In this document: piece after piece, positions 1-9,572 of the stretch | How the letters are laid out: each line of letters starts with the position of its first letter | Position numbering within the stretch: position 1 is the first letter of the stretch | Origin: Streptomyces rubiginosohelvolus | GTDB taxonomy: Bacteria; Actinomycetota; Actinomycetes; Streptomycetales; Streptomycetaceae | Length of the DNA: 64,000 bases | Direction: 5' to 3' | NCBI RefSeq assembly: GCF_014649875.1 | Contig: NZ_BMTW01000001.1 | Coordinates: 1,054,001-1,118,000 of the forward strand | Notes under the pieces: generated by a model | The model's input: the letters and a program-made list of their open reading frames with translations, nothing else | Told to the model about the DNA's origin: nothing | Database searches by the model: none | Program-made: the position numbers and the translations under genes

Positions 1-133
1 TTCCGGCCACGGTGCCGGCCCCGGCCCCGGGACCGGCGGTCGCGTGGGCCGGTGCGGCGGCCGCCCCGAGAACCAGTCCCAGGAGCAGTCCCCCCGTGGC
101 GACCGTCTTTCCGGTGAACGCGTAGACGCCCAT
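1..133 (-). CDS. N-terminus of a secreted protein (partial)
   Basis: The gene starts with ATG at 133 and runs off the left edge, so only about 44 residues are visible. They form a signal peptide: a short N-terminus with a lysine, a hydrophobic glycine/leucine/alanine stretch (TGGLLLGLVLGAAAAP), then an APAHA-like signal peptidase I site followed by a glycine/proline/alanine-rich mature start. A good ribosome binding site (GGGGAGGAAG) lies directly upstream. It follows hspR in the same direction but is separated by a strong terminator, so it is probably its own transcription unit. The mature function cannot be seen. Confidence 0.7.
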   Translation of the reverse strand, partial: MGVYAFTGKTVATGGLLLGLVLGAAAAPAHATAGPGAGAGTVAG

Positions 134-288
134 GTCTTCCTCCCCGTACGTCACGTGTCTCGTCGGCTCGTTCCCGCCGACATGCACCACCTTGTCAGCG
201 GAGCGATCCGCTCCGGGAGGCGATCACTGTCAACTTGCTGCACGATTCCGGCCACTTGGTGCCAGCCACCGGCCACCACGGGGACACA

Positions 289-343
289 CGAAGACGGCCG
301 GGGTGGAAGAACACCCTGTGTTCTTCCACCCCGGCCGTCTTCG
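289..343 (-). terminator. Terminator of the dnaK-hspR operon
   Basis: A perfect 26-bp inverted repeat with a 3-nt loop (arms 289-314 and 318-343) lies just after the hspR stop. There is no T-run, as is usual for Streptomyces terminators. It separates the heat-shock operon from the secreted protein gene. Confidence 0.9.
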
Positions 344-371
344 CACGGAAAAGCCCGCCCCGAAGCTCCTG

Positions 372-815
372 CTACGGCTTCGGCTTGGGCCGCCACACCA
401 CCAGCGCGCCCGTCTGCTGCACGTCCTGGTACGGCACGAGGTCGCGGCGGTACGAGGCGTGGACCTGGGCCTCGCGCTGCTGCATGGCGACCGCCGCTCC
501 GTCCACCGCCGCCGAGAGCTCGGCGACGCGCTGCTGGAGCGCGGTCACCTGGTTCTCCAGCTCGATGATCCGCTTGATGCCCGCGAGGTTGATGCCCTCG
601 TCCTGCGACAGCTGCTGCACGGTGCGCAGCAGCTCGATGTCGCGGGCCGAGTAGCGCCGGCCGCGCCCGGCCGTACGGTCCGGGGAGACCAGACCGAGAC
701 GGTCGTACTGGCGCAGCGTCTGCGGGTGGAGCCCCGAGAGCTGGGCCGCGATCGAGATCACGTACACCGGTGTCTCATCGGTCAGCTGGTACGGATTGCG
801 TCGACGGCCGTCCAT
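372..815 (-). CDS. hspR: Heat-shock repressor HspR
   Basis: MerR-family autorepressor that binds HAIR operators with DnaK as corepressor and silences the dnaK operon. The 147-residue protein has the MerR winged helix near residues 17-60 (LHPQTLRQYDRLGLVSP followed by the RRYSARDIELL wing), then a coiled coil at about 85-110 (IELENQVTALQQRVAEL). The C-terminal tail is hydrophobic-ended, as in actinobacterial HspR. It is the last gene of dnaK-grpE-dnaJ-hspR, one base after dnaJ ends, so translation is probably coupled. Its cognate operator sites are visible upstream of dnaK. Confidence 0.97.
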   Translation of the reverse strand: MDGRRRNPYQLTDETPVYVISIAAQLSGLHPQTLRQYDRLGLVSPDRTAGRGRRYSARDIELLRTVQQLSQDEGINLAGIKRIIELENQVTALQQRVAELSAAVDGAAVAMQQREAQVHASYRRDLVPYQDVQQTGALVVWRPKPKP

Positions 816-816
816 C

Positions 817-2007
817 TCAAGCTCCCTTCGCGGCCTGGAACAGTTCCGCCCGCGGGTCCTCGTCCGCGGTCGCCTTCCGGTAGGCCTCCAGGGCGTCCCT
901 GGCCTCCTGGCCCAGGTCCCTGGGGACCGCGACCTCCACGGTGACCAGCAGGTCGCCGCGGGTGCCGTCCTTGCGCACCGCGCCCTTGCCCCGGGCGCGC
1001 ATCGTACGCCCGTTGGGGGTGCCGGCGGGAAGCTTCAGCGTGACCGGGGGTCCGCCGAGCGTGGGGACCTTGATCTCGCCGCCGAGCGTCGCCTCCGGGT
1101 AGGTGACGGGCACGGTGACCGTGAGGTTGTCGCCCTTGCGGCCGAAGACCGGGTGGGCGTCGACGTGGACGACGACATACAGGTCGCCGGCCGGACCGCC
1201 GCGCTCGCCCGCACCGCCCTTGCCGCGCAGCCGGATCCGCTGGCCGTCGGAGACGCCCGCCGGGATCCGCACCTGCATGGTGCGCGCCGACTTCGCCCGG
1301 CCGCTGCCCTTGCAGACGTCGCAGGGGTCCTGGGCGATGAGGCCCCGGCCCTTGCAGTCCACACAGGGGTCGGTGAGCGAGAAGCCGCCGCCGCTGCCGC
1401 GCGAGACCTGGCCGGTGCCGACGCAGGTCGGGCAGACCCGGGGGGTGCCGTTCTTGTCGCCGGTGCCGGAACACGCCTTGCAGGGCGCCTGGCTGGACAT
1501 CCGCAGCGGGACCGTGGCCCCGTCGACCGCCTCGGTGAAGCTGAGCGTCACCTCGGACTCGATGTCCTGGCCGCGCTTGGGCTGGACCCGGGTGCCCGTG
1601 CCGCCGCGGTTGAACAGCCCGCCGAAGACGTCGCCGAGACCGCCCCCGCCGCCGAAGCCGCCGCCCGCGCCGCCCTGTCCGCCGCCCGGGGCGCCCCCGC
1701 CGAAGAGGTCGCCCAGGTCGAAGTTGAAGTTGCCGCCCGCACCACCGGGGCCGGGCCGGAAGCCGCCGTTGCCGAAGAGGGCGCGCGCCTCGTCGTACTC
1801 CTTGCGCTTCTTGGGGTCACCGAGGACGTCGTTCGCCTCGGAGATCTCCTTGAAGCGCTCCTCCGCCTTGGCGTCGTTCTTGTTGGCGTCCGGGTGGAAC
1901 TCGCGGGCGAGCTTCCGGTACGCCTTCTTGACCTCGGCGTCGGTGGCGTCCTTGGGGACGCCGAGGACCTTGTAGTAGTCCTTCTCGACGAAGTCCTTCG
2001 TGCTCAT
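817..2007 (-). CDS. dnaJ: Co-chaperone DnaJ
   Basis: Type I Hsp40 of 396 residues that stimulates DnaK ATPase activity and delivers unfolded substrates. The J domain is at about residues 9-75 with the HPD motif at about 38-40. A long Gly/Phe-rich linker follows (about 78-135). The zinc-binding central region has four CxxCxGxG repeats ([32 protein letters not shown]), and the substrate-binding beta domains lie behind it. It sits between grpE and hspR in the classic actinobacterial heat-shock operon. Streptomycetes usually carry a second dnaJ elsewhere; the operon position identifies this as DnaJ1. Confidence 0.97.
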   Translation of the reverse strand: MSTKDFVEKDYYKVLGVPKDATDAEVKKAYRKLAREFHPDANKNDAKAEERFKEISEANDVLGDPKKRKEYDEARALFGNGGFRPGPGGAGGNFNFDLGDLFGGGAPGGGQGGAGGGFGGGGGLGDVFGGLFNRGGTGTRVQPKRGQDIESEVTLSFTEAVDGATVPLRMSSQAPCKACSGTGDKNGTPRVCPTCVGTGQVSRGSGGGFSLTDPCVDCKGRGLIAQDPCDVCKGSGRAKSARTMQVRIPAGVSDGQRIRLRGKGGAGERGGPAGDLYVVVHVDAHPVFGRKGDNLTVTVPVTYPEATLGGEIKVPTLGGPPVTLKLPAGTPNGRTMRARGKGAVRKDGTRGDLLVTVEVAVPRDLGQEARDALEAYRKATADEDPRAELFQAAKGA

Positions 2008-2103
2008 CGACGTCCCTCCTTCCGGACGATCGGCCGAGCGGCCGGCCCGTGGGCCGGCCGCCGGGCCGGTCGGTGTGCACCGAGGTGATCAGACGTGTTG
2101 CCG

Positions 2104-2757
2104 TCAGACCTCCTCGGTGCCACCGCTCTCCTCGTCGTCTGCCTTCTTCTCTTCCTTCGCCGCGGCGGGCGTGGCGCCCGGCTGCGGCTCGGCGACGGCC
2201 ACTCGCGCGGGGCGGATGGTGCGCTCGCCGATGCGATACCCCGGCTGAAGGATCGCCACGCAGGTCGTCTCGGTGACGTCCGGCGCGTAGCTGTGCATCA
2301 GGGCCTCGTGGATCGTCGGGTCGAAGGGCTCGCCCTCCTTGCCGAACTGCTGGAGGCCCAGCTTCGCGACGACGGTCTCCATCGATTCGGCCACCGACTT
2401 GAAGCCGCCGACCAGCTCGCCGTGTTCCCGCGCGCGGCCGACGTCGTCGAGCACGGGCAGGAGCTCGGACAGGAGGTTCGCGACGGCGATCTCCTTGACC
2501 GTGACCCGGTCCCGCTCGACGCGGCGGCGGTAGTTCTGGTACTCGGCCTGGAGCCGCTGGAGGTCTGCCGTGCGCTCGTTCAGCGCCGTACGGACCTGGT
2601 CCAGCTGCGCCGTCAGACCGACGGTCGCATCGGTGTCCCCGGCCGGGGCTGCCGTCTCCTCCTCGGAGGAGTCGGCAGCCTTCGGCTCGGCGTCATCAGG
2701 GGTGGCGCCGGAGGGGACGTCGGGCTTCTCCTCGAAGCCCGGAGTCTCCTCGGTCAC
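2104..2757 (-). CDS. grpE: Nucleotide exchange factor GrpE
   Basis: Releases ADP from DnaK. The 217-residue protein has an acidic disordered N-terminus (about 1-60), a long alpha-helical coiled coil (about 65-110, [19 protein letters not shown]), and the C-terminal beta domain with the family signature around [24 protein letters not shown]. The start overlaps the end of dnaK by 4 bp (ATGA), so translation is probably coupled. The C-terminus after the beta domain is an extended charged tail, common in actinobacteria. Confidence 0.97.
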   Translation of the reverse strand: MTEETPGFEEKPDVPSGATPDDAEPKAADSSEEETAAPAGDTDATVGLTAQLDQVRTALNERTADLQRLQAEYQNYRRRVERDRVTVKEIAVANLLSELLPVLDDVGRAREHGELVGGFKSVAESMETVVAKLGLQQFGKEGEPFDPTIHEALMHSYAPDVTETTCVAILQPGYRIGERTIRPARVAVAEPQPGATPAAAKEEKKADDEESGGTEEV

Positions 2758-4607
2758 GCCGCACCGCCCTTGGTGTCCTTCTCGTCGTCCACGATCTCGG
2801 CGTCGACGACATCGTCATCGGCCTTGGCCTGGCCGTCGCCCGGGGCCTCGGCGCCCGGGGCCGCACCCTCGGCCTGGGCGTTGGCGTACATCGCCTGGCC
2901 CAGCTTCTGGGAGACGGCGGCGACCTTCTCGGTGGCCGTACGGATCTCGGCGGTGTCCTCGCCCTTGAGCTTCTCCTTCAGCTCCTCGACCGCGGTCTCC
3001 ACCTCCGTCTTGACGTCGCCGGGGACCTTGTCCTCGTTGTCCTTGAGGAACTTCTCCGTCTGGTAGACGAGCTGCTCGCCCTGGTTGCGCGACTCGGCGG
3101 CCTCGCGGCGGGCGTGGTCCTCCTCCGCGTACTTCTCGGCCTCTTCGCGCATCCGGTTGACCTCGTCCTTCGGCAGCGAGGAGCCACCGGTGACGGTCAT
3201 CTTCTGCTCCTTGCCGGTGCCGAGGTCCTTGGCGGCGACGTGCATGATGCCGTTGGCGTCGATGTCGAAGGCGACCTCGATCTGCGGGACACCGCGCGGG
3301 GCCGGCGGCAGACCGGTCAGCTCGAACATCCCGAGCTTCTTGTTGTACGCCGCGATCTCGCGCTCGCCCTGGTAGACCTGGATCTGCACGGACGGCTGGT
3401 TGTCCTCCGCCGTCGTGAAGATCTCGGAGCGCTTGGTCGGGATCGTGGTGTTGCGCTCGATGAGCTTGGTCATGATCCCTCCCTTGGTCTCGATACCGAG
3501 GGACAGCGGGGTGACGTCGAGGAGCAGGACGTCCTTGACCTCGCCCTTGAGGACACCGGCCTGGAGCGAGGCGCCGATGGCGACGACCTCGTCCGGGTTC
3601 ACACCCTTGTTGGCCTCCTGGCCGCCGGTCAGCTCCTTGACGAGCTCGGCGACGGCGGGCATACGGGTGGAGCCACCGACGAGAACGACGTGGTCGATCT
3701 CGGAGAGCTGGATGCCCGCGTCCTTGATGACGTTGTGGAACGGGGTCTTGCAGCGGTCCAGGAGGTCCGAGGTCAGCTGCTGGAACTGCGAGCGCGTGAG
3801 CTTCTCGTCCAGGTGCAGCGGGCCCTCGGCGGACGCCGTGATGTAAGGCAGGTTGATCGTGGTCTCGGTCGAGGACGAGAGCTCGATCTTCGCCTTCTCC
3901 GCGGCCTCACGGAGACGCTGGAGAGCCATCTTGTCCTTGGACAGGTCCACGCCGTGCCCGTTGGCGAACTGCTTCACCAGGTAGTCGACGACGCGCTGGT
4001 CCCAGTCGTCACCACCGAGGTGGTTGTCACCGTTGGTGGCCTTCACCTCGACGACGCCGTCGCCGATCTCCAGGAGGGACACGTCGAAGGTGCCGCCACC
4101 GAGGTCGAAGACGAGGATCGTCTGGTCGTCCTTGTCGAGGCCGTACGCCAGGGCGGCGGCGGTCGGCTCGTTGACGATGCGCAGGACGTTCAGGCCCGCG
4201 ATCTCGCCGGCCTCCTTCGTCGCCTGACGCTCGGAGTCGTTGAAGTACGCCGGGACGGTGATGACCGCGTCGGCCACCTTCTCGCCCAGGTAGGACTCGG
4301 CGTCGCGCTTCAGCTTCTGCAGGATGAAGGCGCTCATCTGCTGCGGGTTGAAGCCCTTGCCGTCGATCTCGATCTTCCAGTCAGTGCCCATGTGGCGCTT
4401 GACGGAGCGGATGGTCCTGTCGACGTTGGTGACCGCCTGGCGCTTGGCGACCTCGCCGACGAGCACCTCGCCGTTCTTGGCGAAGGCGACGACGGACGGC
4501 GTGGTCCTGGCGCCTTCGGCGTTGGTGATGACGGTGGGCTCGCCGCCTTCGAGAACGCTGACGACGGAGTTAGTCGTGCCCAGGTCGATGCCGACCGCAC
4601 GTGCCAT
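2754..4607 (-). CDS. dnaK: Molecular chaperone DnaK (Hsp70)
   Basis: ATP-dependent Hsp70, 617 residues. The ATPase domain opens with the phosphate-1 motif [10 protein letters not shown] and contains the phosphate-2 motif [17 protein letters not shown] and the adenosine motif [13 protein letters not shown]. The interdomain linker is [15 protein letters not shown]. The substrate-binding domain and helical lid follow, ending in a glycine/alanine/aspartate-rich tail. A strong ribosome binding site (GGAGGA) precedes the ATG at 4607. It is the first gene of the operon, and two HAIR operators lie within 100 bp upstream, so repression by HspR is expected. DnaK is also the HspR corepressor in this group. 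Confidence 0.99.
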   Translation of the reverse strand: MARAVGIDLGTTNSVVSVLEGGEPTVITNAEGARTTPSVVAFAKNGEVLVGEVAKRQAVTNVDRTIRSVKRHMGTDWKIEIDGKGFNPQQMSAFILQKLKRDAESYLGEKVADAVITVPAYFNDSERQATKEAGEIAGLNVLRIVNEPTAAALAYGLDKDDQTILVFDLGGGTFDVSLLEIGDGVVEVKATNGDNHLGGDDWDQRVVDYLVKQFANGHGVDLSKDKMALQRLREAAEKAKIELSSSTETTINLPYITASAEGPLHLDEKLTRSQFQQLTSDLLDRCKTPFHNVIKDAGIQLSEIDHVVLVGGSTRMPAVAELVKELTGGQEANKGVNPDEVVAIGASLQAGVLKGEVKDVLLLDVTPLSLGIETKGGIMTKLIERNTTIPTKRSEIFTTAEDNQPSVQIQVYQGEREIAAYNKKLGMFELTGLPPAPRGVPQIEVAFDIDANGIMHVAAKDLGTGKEQKMTVTGGSSLPKDEVNRMREEAEKYAEEDHARREAAESRNQGEQLVYQTEKFLKDNEDKVPGDVKTEVETAVEELKEKLKGEDTAEIRTATEKVAAVSQKLGQAMYANAQAEGAAPGAEAPGDGQAKADDDVVDAEIVDDEKDTKGGAA

Positions 4608-4627
4608 TTCAATTCCTCCAACGATTA

Positions 4628-4648
4628 CTTGAGTGGATCTGACTCAAG
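4628..4648 (-). promoter_or_regulatory. HAIR operator for HspR (perfect)
   Basis: CTTGAGT-N7-ACTCAAG, an exact match to the HspR-associated inverted repeat, 20 bp upstream of dnaK. HspR binding here blocks the dnaK promoter. Confidence 0.95.
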
Positions 4649-4679
4649 AATGCATGACGCCCGCCCATGAGTCAACAGA

Positions 4680-4700
4680 CCTGAGTCGGCCACACTCAAC
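4680..4700 (-). promoter_or_regulatory. Second, degenerate HAIR operator
   Basis: CCTGAGT-N7-ACTCAAC has the same spacing as the perfect HAIR but one mismatch in each arm. It lies 52 bp further upstream, as expected for the multiple HAIR sites of streptomycete dnaK promoters. It ends five bases before a possible early start for the divergent sugar transferase gene, so HspR might also affect that gene. Confidence 0.75.
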
Positions 4701-4929
4701 TTAAGTGCTACCTGGCGCTTACGTGGACCTTATCTGCGCCGCTCCGCCCGCCCCACCACCGCACCGGCGCACGCCACGCCCCTCGCGCACCACCCGACCC
4801 ACCGTCCCACCATGGGATCGTTCTGTCACAAATTGCCGCGAGACGGCCACAACCGTCACCGACCGGCAGGTTTCAGCGTGGATCGTCACCCATGGTGTCC
4901 CATCGAACCTCGAACCCCGGGCGGGCGCG

Positions 4930-5703
4930 ATGCAGAACGCGAGGAAGCGGCACGTACGGCAGATGAGACGGGAGGACCGGCGGGCGGGAAGCACGGGGCG
5001 GCCACCCTCACCCGCGTACGCGACCGTGTCCGGCACCGCGCGGGGCGACTTCCCCTCCCGCTCCGCCGTACACCTGGCGGGCCTCACCGACCGGGCACGA
5101 CGGCTCGCGGACCGCGCCCTCCCCCGTACGTCGGCCGAACGCGCCCTGGATCTGGTGCTCGGCACCGCGCTGCTCGCCCTGACCTACCCCGCCGTCGCCG
5201 TGGCCGCGCTCACCCTGACCGCACGGCGCACCCCGGGCGGCGCCTGGGACCGCCGCCCCCGGACGGGCCTGGGCGGCCGGGTCTTCGAGCTGCGCACCCT
5301 GCGGACCCGAAGGCTCCGCCTGGACCTGTTCTCGCGGCTGCCGCACGTCGTCCGCGGCGACCTCGCCCTGGTCGGCCCCGCCCCCCTGGCCCCCGGCGAC
5401 CCCCGGGCCACCGGACCCGGCGCCCGGCAGTGGCGGTGGGAACTGCGGCCGGGCCTGACCGGTCTGGCACAGGTGCGCGCCCGCTCGGGCATGCCGTGGG
5501 ACGACCCCGCTCTGCTGGACCAGCACTACGCAGAGCACCATGGAGTGGTGCTCTACCTGGCGATCCTCACCGAAGCAGCCCGCAATCCCCTGCGGGAACA
5601 GCTCCGGAAGGCCCGCCGAACCAAGGCACACCTGAGCGACGCAGATCACCGCCCGCCCGCCTGTAGCAGGGTGGACCAAGCGGATAGTGTCAGCACAGAC
5701 TAA
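4930..5703 (+). CDS. Bacterial sugar transferase family protein
   Basis: Resembles the C-terminal catalytic domain of undecaprenyl-phosphate sugar-phosphate transferases (PF02397 type), which attach the first sugar-phosphate to a lipid carrier. From the ATG at 4930 it has 257 residues. One membrane helix precedes the domain (ERALDLVLGTALLALTYPAV). Family motifs follow: FELRTLRT in place of the usual KFRSM region, LPHVVRGDLALVGPAPL, and LRPGLTGLAQV. The usual DD/E-rich motif is reduced and the KFRTM lysine is absent, so activity is uncertain. An in-frame ATG at 4705 exists, but the extra residues look non-coding. It diverges from dnaK. Confidence 0.75.
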   Translation: MQNARKRHVRQMRREDRRAGSTGRPPSPAYATVSGTARGDFPSRSAVHLAGLTDRARRLADRALPRTSAERALDLVLGTALLALTYPAVAVAALTLTARRTPGGAWDRRPRTGLGGRVFELRTLRTRRLRLDLFSRLPHVVRGDLALVGPAPLAPGDPRATGPGARQWRWELRPGLTGLAQVRARSGMPWDDPALLDQHYAEHHGVVLYLAILTEAARNPLREQLRKARRTKAHLSDADHRPPACSRVDQADSVSTD

Positions 5704-5783
5704 TTAAGTTACTGCTTAGTAGTAGCGGGCAGTATCACGTAACCAACTGGATCCCGCTCTCGCAGGCCCGAGGAGCCCCACTC

Positions 5784-8051
5784 ATGCAACTCGCCGCGAT
5801 CATCGTGTCGCTGGTGCTGACGGTCGTCGGCGTTGCGCTCGTCGCCCGAGCCGTCGCGCAGATCTACCGCTTCGTCCGCCTCGGACAGGCGGTACCGGCT
5901 GGCAGCCGCACCGACGACCCCAAGCAGCGGACGATCACCTTGATCAAGGAGTTCGTCGGCCATACCCGCATGAACCGCTGGGGAATCGTGGGCGTGGCCC
6001 ACTGGTTCGTCGCGGTCGGCTTCCTGACGCTGGGCCTGACGATCGTCACGGCGTACGGCCAGCTGTTCAAGGCCGACTGGGTGCTGCCGTACATCGGCAC
6101 CTTCCTGCCGTACGAGGTGTACATCGAGTTCATCGCGCTCGGCACGACCCTCGGCATCCTCGTCCTGATCGCGATCCGCCAGCTGAACCTGCCCTCGCGG
6201 GCGGGCCGCAAGTCGCGGTTCACCGGCTCCAAGATGGGCCAGGCGTACTTCGTCGAGGCGATCATCCTGATCATCGGCGCCGCGATCATGGTGCTCCGCG
6301 GTCTGGAGGGCGCGCTCCACCACGTGGACGGCTACGGCCCCGCGTACTTCGCCTCGTACCCCCTGGTCCTGGCCTTCGAGGGACTGAGCACCGAGACGCT
6401 GCAGAACCTGGTCTACCTGTTCGCGATGATCAAGCTCGGCACGACGATGATCTGGGCGATCACCGTCGGGCTGAACACGAACATGGGTGTGGCCTGGCAC
6501 CGTTTCCTCGGCTTCCCGAACATCTGGTTCAAGCGGAACGCCGACGGCGAGGTCGCGCTCGGCGCGCTCCAGCCGATGACGACGGCCGGCAAGGAGATCG
6601 ACTGGGAGGACCCGGCCGAGGACGCGGTCTTCGGTGTCTCCCAGGTCGAGCAGTTCTCCTGGAAGGGCATCCTCGACTTCTCCACCTGCACCGAGTGCGG
6701 CCGCTGCCAGTCGCAGTGCCCCGCCTGGAACACCGGCAAGCCCCTCTCCCCGAAGCTCCTGATCATGTCGCTGCGCGACCACGCGCACGCCAAGGCCCCC
6801 TACCTCCTGGCCGGCGGCGGCAAGGACATGGAGGGCAACGAGAAGGCCACCGAGGAGCAGCTCAAGGACGTCCCCGCCTCCGCCCTCGCCGAGGCCGAGC
6901 GCCCGCTGATCGGCACGGCCGAGGAGAACGGCGTCATCGACCCGGACGTCCTGTGGTCCTGCACCACCTGCGGCGCCTGCGTCGAGCAGTGCCCGGTCGA
7001 CATCGAGCACATCGACCACATCGTCGACATGCGCCGCTACCAGGTGATGATCGAGTCCGCGTTCCCGTCCGAGGCGGGCACGATGCTCAAGAACCTGGAG
7101 AAGAAGGGCAACCCCTGGGGCCTCGCCAAGAAGGCCCGCGTGGAGTGGACCAAGGAGGTCGACTTCGAGGTCCCGATCGTCGGCAAGGACGTCGAGGACC
7201 TCACCGAGGTCGACTACCTGTACTGGGTCGGCTGCGCCGGCGCCCTGGAGGACCGGGCCAAGAAGACCACCAAGGCCTTCGCGGAGCTGCTGCACATGGC
7301 GGGCGTCAAGTTCGCGATCATGGGCGGCGACGAGAAGTGCACCGGTGACTCCGCCCGCCGCCTGGGCAACGAGCCGCTGTTCCAGCAACTCGGCCAGGAG
7401 AACGTCGCGATGCTGAACATGGCGTACGGCGAGGACGACGAAGACGAGACGACGAAGAAGCCGAAGTCGTCGAAGAAGATCGTCGCGACCTGCCCCCACT
7501 GCTTCAACACGATCGCGAACGAGTACCCGCAGCTCGGCGGCGAGTACGAGGTCATCCACCACACCCAGCTGCTCCAGCACCTCATCGACGAGGGCAAGCT
7601 GATCCCGGTGACCCCGGTCGAGGGCCTGATCACGTACCACGACCCGTGCTACCTGGGCCGTCACAACAAGATCTACACCCCGCCGCGCGAGATCATCGCG
7701 AAGGTCCCGGGCCTGCGGAACGAGGAGATGCACCGCCACAAGGAGCGCGGCTTCTGCTGCGGTGCCGGCGGCGCCCGGATGTGGATGGAGGAGCGGATCG
7801 GCAAGCGCGTCAACAACGAGCGCGTCGACGAAGCCCTCGCCCTCAACCCGGACATCGTCTCCACCGCCTGCCCGTTCTGCCTCGTCATGCTGACCGACTC
7901 GGTCAACGGCAAGAAGAACGACGGCCAGGCCAAGGAGTCGATCCAGGTCGTGGACGTCTCGCAGCTCCTCCTGGAGTCCGTGAAGACGCCCGTCGACCCG
8001 ACCGGCGAGCCGGAGCAGGTGGACGCACCGGAGCCGGAACCGGCAAAGTGA
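5784..8051 (+). CDS. Membrane-bound (Fe-S)-binding heterodisulfide reductase-like protein
   Basis: A 755-residue fusion. Several transmembrane helices in the first 230 residues resemble cytochrome b/HdrE-type quinone-interacting subunits. Two ferredoxin-like 4Fe-4S motifs follow: CTECGRCQSQCP from about residue 302 and CTTCGACVEQCP from about 393. Two cysteine-rich CCG-type domains complete it (signatures WVGCAG, CPHCFNTIANEYP, CCGAGGARMW and CPFCLVML). Such proteins pass electrons between a quinone pool and a cytosolic partner; the physiological donor is unknown. RBS GAGGAG lies 8 nt before the ATG. It is followed by its own terminator and is well conserved in streptomycetes at this position relative to dnaK. 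Confidence 0.9.
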   Translation: MQLAAIIVSLVLTVVGVALVARAVAQIYRFVRLGQAVPAGSRTDDPKQRTITLIKEFVGHTRMNRWGIVGVAHWFVAVGFLTLGLTIVTAYGQLFKADWVLPYIGTFLPYEVYIEFIALGTTLGILVLIAIRQLNLPSRAGRKSRFTGSKMGQAYFVEAIILIIGAAIMVLRGLEGALHHVDGYGPAYFASYPLVLAFEGLSTETLQNLVYLFAMIKLGTTMIWAITVGLNTNMGVAWHRFLGFPNIWFKRNADGEVALGALQPMTTAGKEIDWEDPAEDAVFGVSQVEQFSWKGILDFSTCTECGRCQSQCPAWNTGKPLSPKLLIMSLRDHAHAKAPYLLAGGGKDMEGNEKATEEQLKDVPASALAEAERPLIGTAEENGVIDPDVLWSCTTCGACVEQCPVDIEHIDHIVDMRRYQVMIESAFPSEAGTMLKNLEKKGNPWGLAKKARVEWTKEVDFEVPIVGKDVEDLTEVDYLYWVGCAGALEDRAKKTTKAFAELLHMAGVKFAIMGGDEKCTGDSARRLGNEPLFQQLGQENVAMLNMAYGEDDEDETTKKPKSSKKIVATCPHCFNTIANEYPQLGGEYEVIHHTQLLQHLIDEGKLIPVTPVEGLITYHDPCYLGRHNKIYTPPREIIAKVPGLRNEEMHRHKERGFCCGAGGARMWMEERIGKRVNNERVDEALALNPDIVSTACPFCLVMLTDSVNGKKNDGQAKESIQVVDVSQLLLESVKTPVDPTGEPEQVDAPEPEPAK

Positions 8052-8070
8052 CGTAACGCACCAGCGCGAA

Positions 8071-8111
8071 GAAGCGGCCGGACCTGCCTCGGGGGCAGGA
8101 CCGGCCGCTTC
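8071..8111 (+). terminator. Terminator after the Fe-S reductase gene
   Basis: Hairpin with arms of about 18 bp (GAAGCGGCCGG...CTGCC pairing with GGCAG...CCGGCCGCTTC), an internal 2-nt mismatch and a short loop, 20 bp after the stop codon. Confidence 0.85.
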
Positions 8112-8308
8112 CTCGTGTCCGGGACCTCGCGGTGGCCGGGGCCGACGTGACGACCGCCGCAGAGGAACTGTGAACTCGGACATGTACGCGACGACGTAAC
8201 TGGAGCATCATGTGCCCCGGAGAAGCCCACCAAGGCTCCCGGAACACCTCCCGGGTCCCGGCGGCCGACGGGAGCACCGGCTCACGAACGACAAACAACG
8301 AGGCACCC

Positions 8309-9454
8309 GTGCGTCCACGCACCAGCACCCGCACCGAGCACCCGCAGGCGGCGGTCACCAGCAGGGTGACGGCCTCCCTCGCCGTGGGCTGTACGGCCCT
8401 GCTGCTGGCGCTCACGGCCTGTTCGGGCCCGCCCTCCGCGTCCGACGGCAAGAACGGCGACACCCCGCCCCCGGCGCAGGCACGGACGCAGGCGGAGACC
8501 GCGAGCGCCCCCGTCCCCCGCGGCACCGGCAGCCGCGTCCCGTACGACTTCAACGGCGACGGCCACCGTGACCTGGTCGTCAACGACCTGGTGAAGGCCC
8601 CCGAGGACAGCCACGGCGACGACGCGGGCATCGGCATCGTGTACGGCTCCGAGGACCGCGACCGCCCCCTGGACCCGGCCACCCGGCAACTGCTGAGCGC
8701 CCGCGCGAACGCGGCGAAGTCCGGCGACACCCTGCCCGCCGCGTTCGACGCCGAGTCGGCCTGCGACCTGGACCGGGACGGCTTCACCGACCTGATCGTC
8801 TCCACCGACCCCCCGTACAACGGCATCGGCGCCCCACCCGTACCGCTCCAGATCCTCTTCGGCTCCCCGCAGGGCCTGACGGGCAAGGCCGTCACCGTAC
8901 GCATCCCGCAGCAGGCCCGCTTCGGCAACGAGTGGCCCGAGCAGCCGGTCTGCGGCGACTTCGACGGCGACGGGAAGGCCGACCTCGCGGTCACCGCCAG
9001 CGCCGGCCAGGTCACCTTCCTGCACGGCCCCTTCACCCGCACCGGAGCCCCGCGCAGCGCGGAGCTGCTGCCCGACGGCGGCCCGTACCTCTACGCCCCC
9101 GAGCCCCGGACCGACACCGACGGCGACGGTTACGACGACCTCGTCGCGGCCGCCCGCCCGCACGCCCCCGGCCAGGCGGGCAAGGGCACCCTGCTCCTCG
9201 GCTCGGCGAAGGGCCCGGCGGGTCCCGGCAGCGCCTACGCGTTCGCCGCGGAGGACGTCCCCACCGCACCGCTGAAGGCGACGGGCACCACCCGCACCAC
9301 CCTCCTGAACCACGGCGACCACGACGGCGACAAGAAGCCGGACACGGTGGTGCGGACGTACCGGGGCGAGCGGCAGGACCTGATCGCGCTCTACCCGGCG
9401 GGTAGCCCGGACGAGCCCCTCGTCACCTTCTCCACAGCGCTGTTCCTCCGCTGA
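8309..9454 (+). CDS. FG-GAP / integrin-alpha-like repeat lipoprotein
   Basis: Predicted lipoprotein of 381 residues from GTG at 8309. A charged N-terminus and hydrophobic segment end in the lipobox ALTACSG, so the mature protein should be lipid-anchored outside the cell. Five calcium-binding loop signatures of FG-GAP repeats follow: DFNGDGHRDLVV, DLDRDGFTDLIV, DFDGDGKADLAV, DTDGDGYDDLVA and DHDGDKKPDTVV. These predict a seven-bladed-propeller-like extracellular domain. Substrate or partner is unknown. An earlier in-frame ATG at 8210 exists but would displace the signal sequence from the N-terminus, so it is disfavoured. Confidence 0.85.
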   Translation: MRPRTSTRTEHPQAAVTSRVTASLAVGCTALLLALTACSGPPSASDGKNGDTPPPAQARTQAETASAPVPRGTGSRVPYDFNGDGHRDLVVNDLVKAPEDSHGDDAGIGIVYGSEDRDRPLDPATRQLLSARANAAKSGDTLPAAFDAESACDLDRDGFTDLIVSTDPPYNGIGAPPVPLQILFGSPQGLTGKAVTVRIPQQARFGNEWPEQPVCGDFDGDGKADLAVTASAGQVTFLHGPFTRTGAPRSAELLPDGGPYLYAPEPRTDTDGDGYDDLVAAARPHAPGQAGKGTLLLGSAKGPAGPGSAYAFAAEDVPTAPLKATGTTRTTLLNHGDHDGDKKPDTVVRTYRGERQDLIALYPAGSPDEPLVTFSTALFLR

Positions 9455-9572
9455 ACTCCCCCTCCTGGACCCCGGGGTGCGGCCCCTAGGGGATGTCACA
9501 GCTCGGCAGCAATGGCGCCCCGGTTCCCCCGGCCCCCGCTCCCCGCCCCCGGGGACCAGGTACGTTCGACGG

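Noticed and set aside
5709-8183. 824-codon minus-strand frame opposite the Fe-S reductase
   Set aside because: The plus-strand frame has cysteine motifs and membrane helices; the reverse is rich in Arg, Asp and Val without motifs.
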